Source of the DNA: an uncultured Nocardiopsis sp.
GTDB taxonomy: Bacteria > Actinomycetota > Actinomycetes > Streptosporangiales > Streptosporangiaceae
DNA: 6,665 nt
Assembly: GCA_937957845.1 (NCBI GenBank)
Contig: CALGOD010000499.1
Location: 1 to 6,665 of the forward strand
Reading direction: 5' to 3'
This document shows positions 1 to 5,105 of this stretch, in pieces (within the stretch, counting starts at the first letter, position 1; each line of letters starts with the position of its first letter). The position numbers were made by a program, and so were the translations under genes. The notes under the pieces are model-generated. The model saw nothing but the letters and a program-made list of their open reading frames with translations. It did no database searches and was not told the DNA's origin.

Positions 1-6
1 GCGGAG

Positions 7-1632
7 ATGAGCGTGGACACGGCGAGTGCCGCCAAGCAGGAGTCAGAGGTCACCCGCGAAGCGGGGCGGCGGCGTACGTTCGCGGTCATCTCCCACCCCG
101 ACGCCGGTAAGTCCACACTGACCGAGGCGTTGGCCCTGCACGCCGCGGCGATCTCCTCCGCCGGCGCGGTCCACGGCAAGGGCGACCGCAAGGGGGTGAC
201 CTCGGACTGGTTGGAGATGGAGCAGGACCGTGGCATCTCCATCACCTCCGCCGCTTTGCGCATCGACTACGAGGGATGCGTGCTGAACCTGGTGGACACC
301 CCCGGTCACGCCGACTTCTCCGAGGACACCTACCGGGTGCTGTCGGCGGTGGACTGCGCGATCATGCTGCTGGACTCGGCCAAGGGCCTGGAGGCGCAGA
401 CGCTCAAGCTCTTCGACGTGTGCCGGGCCCGGAAGATGCCCGTGATCACCTTCGTCAACAAGTGGGACCGCCCGGGTCGCGAGCCGCTGGAGCTGTTGGA
501 CGAGATCGAGCAGCGCATCGGCCTGCGCCCGACCCCGCTGAACTGGCCGGTGGGCATCGCGGGGGACTTCCGTGGTCTGGTCGACCGCCGCGGCGGCACC
601 TACACCAGGATGATCCGTACCCCGGGCGGTGCCCACAAGGCGGTCGAGGAGGTCGTGGACGCCGACAAGGCCGCCGAGATCGAGGGTGAGGCCTGGGTCC
701 AGGCGGGCGAGGAGGTCGAGCTGCTGGAGGCCCTGGGCGCCGACTTCGACGAGGAGTCGTTCATGGCGGGGCAGTCCTCCCCGGTGCTGTTCGGCGCGGC
801 GCTGCCCAACTTCGGGGTCGGCCAGTTGCTGCGGGCGGTGGTGGAGCTGGCGCCGGCCCCGGCGCCCAAGGTCGACGACCGGGACCGGCCGCGTCCGGTG
901 TCCGAGCCGTTCTCGGGCCAGGTGTTCAAGATGCAGGCCAACATGGACAAGAACCACCGGGACCGGATGGCGTTCGTGCGCATCAGTTCGGGCAGGTTCG
1001 ACCGAGGCATGGTGCTCACGCACGCCCCCACGGGACGTCCGTTCGCCACCAAGTACACCCAGGCGGTGTTCGGTTCGGACCGCACCACCATCGAGACGGC
1101 CTACCCCGGCGACGTGATCGCGTTGGTCAACGCCCAGGCCCTGGCGGTGGGCGACACGCTCTACGACGGTCCCAAGGTGGTCTTCCCCGCCATCCCCAGC
1201 TTCGCCCCGGAGCATTTCGTGGTGGCCCGGGCCAAGGACGCGAGCAAGTACAAGCAGTTCCAGCGCGGTATCGCCCAGTTGGACGCCGAGGGCGTGGTGC
1301 AGGTCCTGACCTCGGACGTGCGGGGTGAGCAGGCCCCGGTGCTGGCCGCGGTGGGACCGCTGCAGTTCGACGTGGTCCGTCACCGTATGGAGCAGGAGTT
1401 CCGTTCTCCGGTGGAGACCTCTCCGCTGGAGTACTCGGTGGCCCGCCGCACCGACGAGGAGTCGGCGCCGAAGCTGCACGCGCTGTCGGGCGCGGAGGTG
1501 CTCCGGCGTCGGGGCGACGGTGAGCTGTTGGTGCTGGTGCACAACAAGTGGCGGCTGCGGGTGATCGAGCGCGACAACCCCGATCTGTTCATGGAACCGT
1601 TGCTCGCCGGCGGAGTCGACGAGGGCGAGTGA
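7..1632 (+). CDS. prfC: Peptide chain release factor 3 (RF3), translational GTPase
   Basis: RF3 is a cytosolic GTPase that uses GTP binding and hydrolysis to recycle RF1/RF2 from the ribosome after peptide release. The translation aligns along its whole length with the E. coli protein as I recall it. Visible G motifs are the P-loop SHPDAGKST (about 29-37), switch I RGISIT (75-80), DTPGH (97-101), NKWD (151-154) and an FGAALPNFGV segment (262-271) in the G5 region. Domain II covers roughly 300-395 (FSGQVFKMQANMD, HRDRMAFVRI) and domain III runs from about 400 (FAPEHF, VGPLQFDVV) to the end. The 541 aa compare with about 529 aa in E. coli, so the gene is complete or nearly so. The 5' end is uncertain. 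The reading frame is open to base 1, and GGAG at 3-6 abuts the ATG at 7 with no spacing, whereas the in-frame GTG at 13 has a normal 6-nt spacing. Tandem hairpins follow the stop codon, so it probably ends its own transcript. Confidence 0.96.
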   Translation: MSVDTASAAKQESEVTREAGRRRTFAVISHPDAGKSTLTEALALHAAAISSAGAVHGKGDRKGVTSDWLEMEQDRGISITSAALRIDYEGCVLNLVDTPGHADFSEDTYRVLSAVDCAIMLLDSAKGLEAQTLKLFDVCRARKMPVITFVNKWDRPGREPLELLDEIEQRIGLRPTPLNWPVGIAGDFRGLVDRRGGTYTRMIRTPGGAHKAVEEVVDADKAAEIEGEAWVQAGEEVELLEALGADFDEESFMAGQSSPVLFGAALPNFGVGQLLRAVVELAPAPAPKVDDRDRPRPVSEPFSGQVFKMQANMDKNHRDRMAFVRISSGRFDRGMVLTHAPTGRPFATKYTQAVFGSDRTTIETAYPGDVIALVNAQALAVGDTLYDGPKVVFPAIPSFAPEHFVVARAKDASKYKQFQRGIAQLDAEGVVQVLTSDVRGEQAPVLAAVGPLQFDVVRHRMEQEFRSPVETSPLEYSVARRTDEESAPKLHALSGAEVLRRRGDGELLVLVHNKWRLRVIERDNPDLFMEPLLAGGVDEGE

Positions 1633-1640
1633 CGCTCCTC

Positions 1641-1679
1641 CGGCCTCTTCCGAGGGGCCGTCCGTGCCGTTTTCACGGA
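1641..1679 (+). terminator. Tandem hairpins after prfC, probable terminator
   Basis: Eight bases after the prfC stop, CGGCCTC (1641-1647) pairs with GGGGCCG (1654-1660), seven pairs with one G-T, around a 6-nt loop. It is followed directly by TCCGTG (1661-1666) pairing with CACGGA (1674-1679), whose loop contains TTTT. Two adjacent GC-rich hairpins without a long T-tract are a common actinobacterial terminator form. Termination activity itself is inferred. Confidence 0.5.
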
Positions 1680-1686
1680 GCGCTTC

Positions 1687-1711
1687 CGGTATTCACGTGA
1701 GGTGAATACCG
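1687..1711. repeat. Perfect 10-bp inverted repeat, 5-nt spacer
   Basis: CGGTATTCAC (1687-1696) and GTGAATACCG (1702-1711) are exact reverse complements separated by GTGAG. It is far less GC-rich than the surrounding DNA. It could be a third terminator hairpin after prfC or a dimeric-regulator operator. The inner TCACGTGA (1693-1700) is a second, overlapping palindrome. No regulator can be named from the sequence. Confidence 0.6.
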
Positions 1712-2074
1712 ATGACGATCCGTCCGCCCCGAGGGCGCGTGTGAACTTCTGTGCACCGAGCACAGTCTGTTCCCTTCCATGTCCCCCGTCGCGCCGTGGC
1801 CCGGGGCGAGCGGCCTCCCCGTCCGCAGGTGGGGGCGGTAGAGGCGAAGATCACCGGCTGTCGGGTACCCCACCCCAACCCTCGTGATCAGGGCGAAGGT
1901 ACCCTGAGGGGTGGCCACTAGGGCACTTCCGGACACCTGTCCGCATCGAGCTTCGTCCGGCTTTGTCCATTTCTGTGAAGGGCGGTCGGCGGGGGCGGGT
2001 TCGGGCCGATGGCGGGGGTGTCCAGAGGACCGGCACAGGAGGCGGGGCGGTATCGGGAGGATCCCCGGTGTCCC
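1712..2074. other. Non-coding stretch between prfC and the gltA control region
   Basis: About 360 bases with no credible gene. Open frames exist on both strands but lack a good ribosome binding site, recognisable protein sequence or plausible codon use. Structure is present: CCCT/AGGG blocks alternate at 1879-1882, 1890-1893, 1902-1905 and 1920-1923, with CCACCCC (about 1870-1876) able to pair with GGGGTGG (about 1908-1914). GTGGCCAC (1911-1918) is a palindrome. CGGACA/TGTCCG (1930-1943) is a 6-bp inverted repeat with a 2-nt centre. I recognise no known riboswitch or RNA family. It may be an extended promoter region or hold a small RNA. Confidence 0.5.
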
Positions 2075-2103
2075 GTGACGTCTCAGGGTGATCACGAAAT
2101 AAT
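2075..2103 (+). promoter_or_regulatory. Candidate sigma-70-type promoter upstream of gltA
   Basis: GTGACG (2075-2080, 4 of 6 to TTGACA) and AATAAT (2098-2103, 5 of 6 to TATAAT) are separated by 17 bases. The -10 lacks the usual first T, so the call is tentative. Initiation would fall near 2110 and leave a leader of more than 200 nt. A weaker alternative is TTTGTA (2119-2124) with TAATTC (2141-2146), spacer 16. A GGGTAT at 2158-2163 could also be the -10 of a SigB-type promoter, but no good -35 is visible. Confidence 0.3.
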
Positions 2104-2112
2104 CGACAGCCA

Positions 2113-2126
2113 GCAAAGTTTGTAAA
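2113..2126. promoter_or_regulatory. RamB-like box upstream of gltA
   Basis: The site reads GCAAAGTTTGTAAA. The minus strand of 2113-2121 is AAACTTTGC, which equals the core of the corynebacterial RamB motif as I recall it (A, A/G, AACTTTGCAAA). The plus strand matches the same motif at 10 of 13 positions. RamB and its actinobacterial relatives regulate acetate, propionate and TCA-entry genes. Assignment is by motif similarity only; the local AT-richness raises the chance of a spurious match. Confidence 0.3.
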
Positions 2127-2162
2127 TCTTCACCGTGCGGTAATTCTGCTCGCGTCTGGGTA

Positions 2163-2178
2163 TGTGTTGCATGTCACC
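2163..2178. promoter_or_regulatory. CRP/GlxR-like half-matched site upstream of gltA
   Basis: TGTGTTGCATGTCACC matches TGTGA-N6-TCACA at 8 of 10 specified positions, with exact spacing between the TGTG and TCAC cores. In Corynebacterium the cAMP-responsive regulator GlxR acts on gltA, and Streptomyces and mycobacteria have CRP homologues with the same consensus. A match of this quality can occur by chance in a region this long, so confidence is low. Confidence 0.3.
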
Positions 2179-2205
2179 TGTTCGTGAATCGGTGAAACTT
2201 ATATG

Positions 2206-2233
2206 GTTTTGCTTAACTGTCGTTTAACAAAAC
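2206..2233. promoter_or_regulatory. AT-rich imperfect palindrome before gltA, possible operator
   Basis: GTTTTGCTTAAC (2206-2217) and GTTTAACAAAAC (2222-2233) are inverted repeats matching at 10 of 12 positions around a TGTC centre. TTAAC also recurs as a direct repeat 11 bases apart (2213 and 2224), one helical turn. In DNA of about 70% GC such an AT-rich palindrome about 95 bases before the start codon suggests a protein-binding site. The protein is unknown. Confidence 0.4.
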
Positions 2234-2327
2234 AGAACAATAACGAGTGAAGCAGGAACGTGGCGGCGGACCGCCCCGCGTCTGACGCATCTCACGTATC
2301 CCCCGCCTGGAAAGGTTGACCTCGGGC

Positions 2328-3617
2328 ATGAGCGAAGACGACAAAGAGCGCACGGTGGAGCTCCACTACGAGGGCGGCGTGCTGAAGCTGCCGGTGCACA
2401 CCGGGACCGAGGGTGAACGCACCATCGAGCTGAAGACCCTCCTGGGGTCGACCGGTATGACCACCCTGGACCCCGGGTTCGGCAACACCGCTTCGTGCAG
2501 CTCGAAGATCACCTACATCGACGGGGACGCCGGTATCCTGCGCTATCGCGGATACCCGATCGAGGACCTCGCCGCGGGCACGACCTTCCTGGAGGTCGCC
2601 TATCTGGTGATCTACGGTGAGCTGCCCGACGCGGGTCAGCTCAAGGAGTTCGCCGACAAGCTGCGCCAGAACGCCGACATTCCGGCCGACATGGGCACGC
2701 TGATCGACGCGATGCCCCGCAACGGTCACCCGATGACACTGCTGGCCGCCGCCGTGAACACCCTCGCCGCCTACTACGACGACAGCGTCGACCCCGGCGA
2801 CGAGGAGCAGGTGGAGCTCGCCACGATCCGGCTGTTGGCCAAGCTGCCGACGATCGCGGCCCGCCTCTACCGCAACTCCATCGGCGAGAAGCCGATCAAC
2901 CCGGACGGCTCCCTCGACTACGTCGACAACTTCATCCGGATGACCTTCGGCGACGTCCACGCCGACAGCGAGCTGGGCGAGCTCTTCAACAAGGCCGTCG
3001 GCATGCTGCTGGTGCTGCACGCCGACCACGAGCTCAACTGCTCCACCGCCACGGTGCGCGTCGTCGGCTCCGCCAAGGCCGACATCTACGCCAGCGTCGC
3101 CTCGGGCATCAACGCCCTGTCCGGCCCGTCCCACGGCGGCGCCAACCAGGCGGTGCTGGAGATGCTGGAGCAGATCCGCGACTCGGGCATCTCCCTGGAG
3201 GAGTTCCTGGAGCGGGTCAAGGCCCGCGAGATGCGTCTCATGGGCTTCGGCCACCGGGTCTACAAGAACTTCGACCCGCGTAGCACGGAGATCAAGGAGC
3301 TGGCCGGCCAGATCCTCGATCGTGACGAGAACCCGGACGAGCTGTTCGCGCTCGCCCTCAAGCTCGAGGCCGCCGCGCTCGCCGACTCCTACTTCACCGA
3401 GCGCAAGCTCTACCCGAACGTCGACTTCTACACCGGCGTCATCTACCGGACCATGGGCTTTCCGACCAACATGTTCACCGTGTTGTTCGCCCTCGGCCGC
3501 CTGCCCGGGTGGATCGCCCACTACCGCGAGCAGCTGCACGACCCGGACTTCCGGATCGCGCGCCCGCGCCAGCACTACGTCGGCTCTCCCGAACGCCGGC
3601 TTCCCGGTAAGAACTGA
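2328..3617 (+). CDS. gltA: Citrate synthase, type II
   Basis: Condenses acetyl-CoA with oxaloacetate to citrate and CoA, the entry step of the TCA cycle, in the cytoplasm. The 429-aa product has the length of hexameric GltA enzymes. Visible active-site blocks are LHADHELN (230-237; oxaloacetate-binding His), GPSHGGAN (266-273; H269 equals catalytic His264 of E. coli), GFGHRVYKNFDPR (306-318; H309 equals His305), VDFYTG (365-370; D366 equals Asp362), the R391 region, and ARPRQHYVG near the end with substrate- or CoA-binding Arg. The N-terminal small domain (about 1-50, TMTLDPGF-like block TGMTTLDPGFGNTASC) is intact. ATG at 2328 is chosen because GGAAAGG lies at 2309-2315, 12 bases upstream; an in-frame TTG at 2316 touches that site and cannot use it. 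The gene stands alone, between a long AT-rich control region and a strong terminator, so it is probably monocistronic and individually regulated. Confidence 0.97.
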   Translation: MSEDDKERTVELHYEGGVLKLPVHTGTEGERTIELKTLLGSTGMTTLDPGFGNTASCSSKITYIDGDAGILRYRGYPIEDLAAGTTFLEVAYLVIYGELPDAGQLKEFADKLRQNADIPADMGTLIDAMPRNGHPMTLLAAAVNTLAAYYDDSVDPGDEEQVELATIRLLAKLPTIAARLYRNSIGEKPINPDGSLDYVDNFIRMTFGDVHADSELGELFNKAVGMLLVLHADHELNCSTATVRVVGSAKADIYASVASGINALSGPSHGGANQAVLEMLEQIRDSGISLEEFLERVKAREMRLMGFGHRVYKNFDPRSTEIKELAGQILDRDENPDELFALALKLEAAALADSYFTERKLYPNVDFYTGVIYRTMGFPTNMFTVLFALGRLPGWIAHYREQLHDPDFRIARPRQHYVGSPERRLPGKN

Positions 3618-3632
3618 CCCTTCCGGACGTAT

Positions 3633-3673
3633 CGAGAGCGCCCGCCCGAGCCACGACGGGGCGGGCGCTCTCG
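3633..3673 (+). terminator. gltA terminator, perfect 15-bp stem
   Basis: Bases 3633-3647 (beginning CGAGAGCGCC) are exactly complementary to 3659-3673 (ending GGCGCTCTCG), with an 11-nt loop. It lies 15 bases after the gltA stop codon. There is no T-tract, as is usual for strong actinobacterial hairpin terminators. Confidence 0.85.
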
Positions 3674-3696
3674 CGTCGTCCGCGTCGGTCGCCGTC

Positions 3697-3721
3697 GTTC
3701 CTCCCCAAAGGAACGGGGTAT
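3697..3721 (+). promoter_or_regulatory. Candidate SigB/SigF-type stress promoter with internal inverted repeat
   Basis: GTTC (3697-3700), 15 bases, then GGGTAT (3716-3721) resembles the actinobacterial SigF/SigB consensus GTTT-N15-17-GGGTAT with one -35 mismatch. An inverted repeat CGTTCCT (3696-3702) / AGGAACG (3709-3715) occupies the -35 and spacer, so a repressor could sit there, or it may be a hairpin. The downstream gene encodes an HdeD-family membrane protein, a class often tied to stress regulons. Promoter activity is inferred. Confidence 0.4.
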
Positions 3722-3733
3722 CACAGCTGTCAC

Positions 3734-3768
3734 AGGGACGGTGGGCCGTCCCTCTTTCCCCTTATTTT
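3734..3768 (+). terminator. Hairpin with T-rich tail between gltA and the HdeD gene
   Basis: AGGGACGG (3734-3741) pairs perfectly with CCGTCCCT (3746-3753) around TGGG, followed by a pyrimidine-rich run ending in TTATTTT. This is a conventional intrinsic terminator shape. It could back up the gltA terminator. If the promoter ending at 3721 is real, it would instead be the first structure in the HdeD leader and could act as an attenuator or a 5' stabilising hairpin. Confidence 0.55.
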
Positions 3769-3851
3769 GCGGTCGGCCGTCCTCGGCGGTCGTCCTCCGG
3801 GGGAAGGGGCTGGATGCGGCCCCGTCCGAGGGTGCGTGAAGGGAGGCGATG

Positions 3852-4502
3852 ATGATCCGGTACGCGTTGACCGGTGACCTGCTCGGTGAACTGAGGCGGC
3901 ACTGGTGGGTGGTGGTCCTCCGTGGGCTCGCCGCGGTCCTCTTCGGTGTGATCGCCCTGGTGTGGGTGGACAAGACCCTGGTGGTGCTGGCGATCATCTT
4001 CGGTTTCTACGCTCTGGTGGACGGCGGGGCACTGGGCTACGCGGCCTACCGCGCGACGCCGGGGAACCGGTCGCAGTTGGTCGTACAGGCGGTCCTCAGT
4101 GTCCTCGCCGGGTTGATCGCCCTGTTCTGGCCGGTCGCGGCGATCCTCGCGCTGGTGTTCGTCATCGGTTTCTGGGCGGTGTTCACCGGTGTCGCCGAGA
4201 TCGTCACCGCCATCCGTCTGCGCGCACACCTGAGCTCGGAGTGGCTGCTGGTCTTCGTCGGCGCCCTCTCGATCGTCTTCGGTCTGCTGCTGTGGTTCTG
4301 GCCGCTGGAGGGCGCCCAGGCCATCATGCTCGTGATCGCGGTGTACGCCATCGTCTTCGGAGCGGTGATGACCGTGGTCGGGTTCCGGCTGCGCGGTGCC
4401 GAGACCCTGGCTCCGGGAGGGGCGGCCCCCCTCGACCGTCCCGAAGGTCGTCACCGAGGCCCCGACCAGGAGTACCCGGAGGGCCCCGACCGGCCGGCCT
4501 AG
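3852..4502 (+). CDS. HdeD family (DUF308) six-helix membrane protein
   Basis: The 216-aa product is an integral membrane protein with six predicted helices at about 20-40, 45-67, 76-94, 97-121, 131-150 and 155-178. A hydrophilic Pro/Gly/Glu-rich tail of about 37 residues follows, probably cytoplasmic. The helices form three similar two-helix units, each with a G...FG.IAL-like first helix, a W or WP turn (ALVWV, ALFWP, LWFWP) and a Gly-ending second helix. This is the DUF308/HdeD repeat. HdeD of E. coli is linked to acid and high-density stress; the biochemical function of the family is not established. Two adjacent ATG codons occur (3849, 3852); GGGAGG at 3841-3846 leaves 2 bases to the first and 5 to the second, favouring the second. 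A stress-type promoter may lie at 3697-3721. The gene ends convergently with the ABM gene, sharing stop-codon bases. Confidence 0.9.
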   Translation: MIRYALTGDLLGELRRHWWVVVLRGLAAVLFGVIALVWVDKTLVVLAIIFGFYALVDGGALGYAAYRATPGNRSQLVVQAVLSVLAGLIALFWPVAAILALVFVIGFWAVFTGVAEIVTAIRLRAHLSSEWLLVFVGALSIVFGLLLWFWPLEGAQAIMLVIAVYAIVFGAVMTVVGFRLRGAETLAPGGAAPLDRPEGRHRGPDQEYPEGPDRPA

Positions 4503-4843
4503 GCGGACGCTCGGCCCCGGCTGATGAGGAGTGGACCCAAGCGGTCCTCTTGGCGTCCGGGGACGGGCACCCGTGCCTGCTCCTCCTGCCACGCCGAGAA
4601 GTGCGGGGGACGCCGGTGGGCGCGCAGCGCCTCCTCGTCGGCGAACACCTCGTACACCCAGAACACCTCCGGATCCGAGCCGTCGGCGACCACGTCGAAG
4701 CGCAGGCAACCCGGCTCGTCGCGGACCGATGCCGAGGCGTTGGCGAGGATTCCCGTGAGGAAGGCCGACCGGTGGCCCGGACGCACCCGGATCGAGATGA
4801 CGAGCGAGATCGGGGCGCCGGGAGCGGGAGGGGGAGCGGGCAT
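4499..4843 (-). CDS. ABM-domain protein, putative quinol monooxygenase (YgiN-like)
   Basis: A 114-aa protein of the antibiotic biosynthesis monooxygenase (dimeric alpha/beta barrel) superfamily. Seen are the first strand LVISIRVRPGH (14-24), the hallmark RDEPGCLRFDV (41-51), the strand EVFWVYEVFADEEALRAHRRPPHF (59-82) with two His (76 and 81) often near the active cleft, and a C-terminal strand near LGPLLISRG. Family members oxidise quinols or phenolic compounds without a cofactor, or degrade heme, but many have no known substrate; the precise reaction here cannot be assigned. The first dozen residues are Pro/Ala-rich and probably disordered. ATG at 4843 is supported by GGGAG (complement of 4849-4853) five bases away. 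A -10-like TAGGAT inside a palindrome lies just upstream. It stands alone on its strand, convergent with the HdeD gene and divergent from the PknG-linked gene. Confidence 0.85.
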   Translation of the reverse strand: MPAPPPAPGAPISLVISIRVRPGHRSAFLTGILANASASVRDEPGCLRFDVVADGSDPEVFWVYEVFADEEALRAHRRPPHFSAWQEEQARVPVPGRQEDRLGPLLISRGRASA

Positions 4844-5105
4844 GGGAACTCCCAGGGGGCGGGGACAGGATCCGTGATCCTATGCGGTCTCCTTCGGCGA
4901 TGGGGAACGGTGCCTCCCGCACCGTCGCCGCCCACAGAGGTCTTCGGCGCGCGAAAGGGGGCACATGTGGCCGTTCGTGGCCGGAAACCGCGCCGTCCCT
5001 TGTGGTTCGGGAAGGTCACCGCCAAACTCTTCTTGAGGTAAAGGACTGTTGACCGTCCACTCCCGGGCGGGTACGGAAGCAGGGACGCCGGAAGGGATAC
5101 GGCAG
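4844..5105. other. Divergent intergenic region between the ABM gene and the PknG-linked operon
   Basis: Apart from the palindrome at 4867-4881 no gene is seen. A weak plus-strand promoter could be TTGTGG (5000-5005) with CAAACT (5023-5028), 17 bases apart, three of six matches in each box. Two ribosome binding sites follow, AAAGGA ending at 5045 and AAGGGA at 5092-5097, each before an in-frame start of the downstream gene. Confidence 0.35.
4867..4882 (-). promoter_or_regulatory. Candidate -10 and overlapping palindrome for the ABM gene
   Basis: AGGATC (4867-4872) and GATCCT (4876-4881) form a perfect 6-bp inverted repeat with a CGT centre. On the minus strand it includes TAGGAT (complement of 4877-4882), which fits the actinobacterial -10 pattern TAnnnT and would place initiation near 4870, about 27 bases before the start codon. 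No convincing -35 is seen. The overlap suggests an operator that blocks the promoter. Confidence 0.4.

Noticed and set aside
43..1542. Long minus-strand open frame (about 499 codons) opposite prfC
   Set aside because: It is exactly antisense to a highly conserved RF3 gene. Its translation is rich in His, Arg, Gln and Val with no known motif, the usual shadow of a GC-rich gene.
1673..2116. Minus-strand open frame of 147 codons in the prfC-gltA gap
   Set aside because: No recognisable domain, Pro/Arg/His-rich random-looking translation, and it reads through the palindrome at 1687-1711 and the repeats at 1863-1923, which look like non-coding structure.
2292..3575. Long minus-strand open frame opposite gltA
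   Set aside because: Antisense shadow of citrate synthase. No ribosome binding site logic and low-complexity Val/Gly/His/Asp translation.
3721..3735. Tandem TCACAG repeats as a second CRP-type site
   Set aside because: The halves are direct rather than inverted repeats, so they do not form a CRP operator.
3322..3852. Plus-strand 176-codon frame from late gltA into the HdeD leader
   Set aside because: Ser/Thr/Pro/Arg-rich shadow in another frame of gltA that runs through the strong terminator hairpin.
4904..4929. ECF-sigma-like GGAAC ... CGTC pair
   Set aside because: The spacer is only 14 bases, against about 16-17 expected, so it is probably chance.
3762..4964. Minus-strand open frame of 400 codons spanning the HdeD and ABM genes
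   Set aside because: It is out of frame with the ABM gene on the same strand and antisense to the membrane protein. Its sequence is Arg/Gly/Pro/Gln-rich without motifs.
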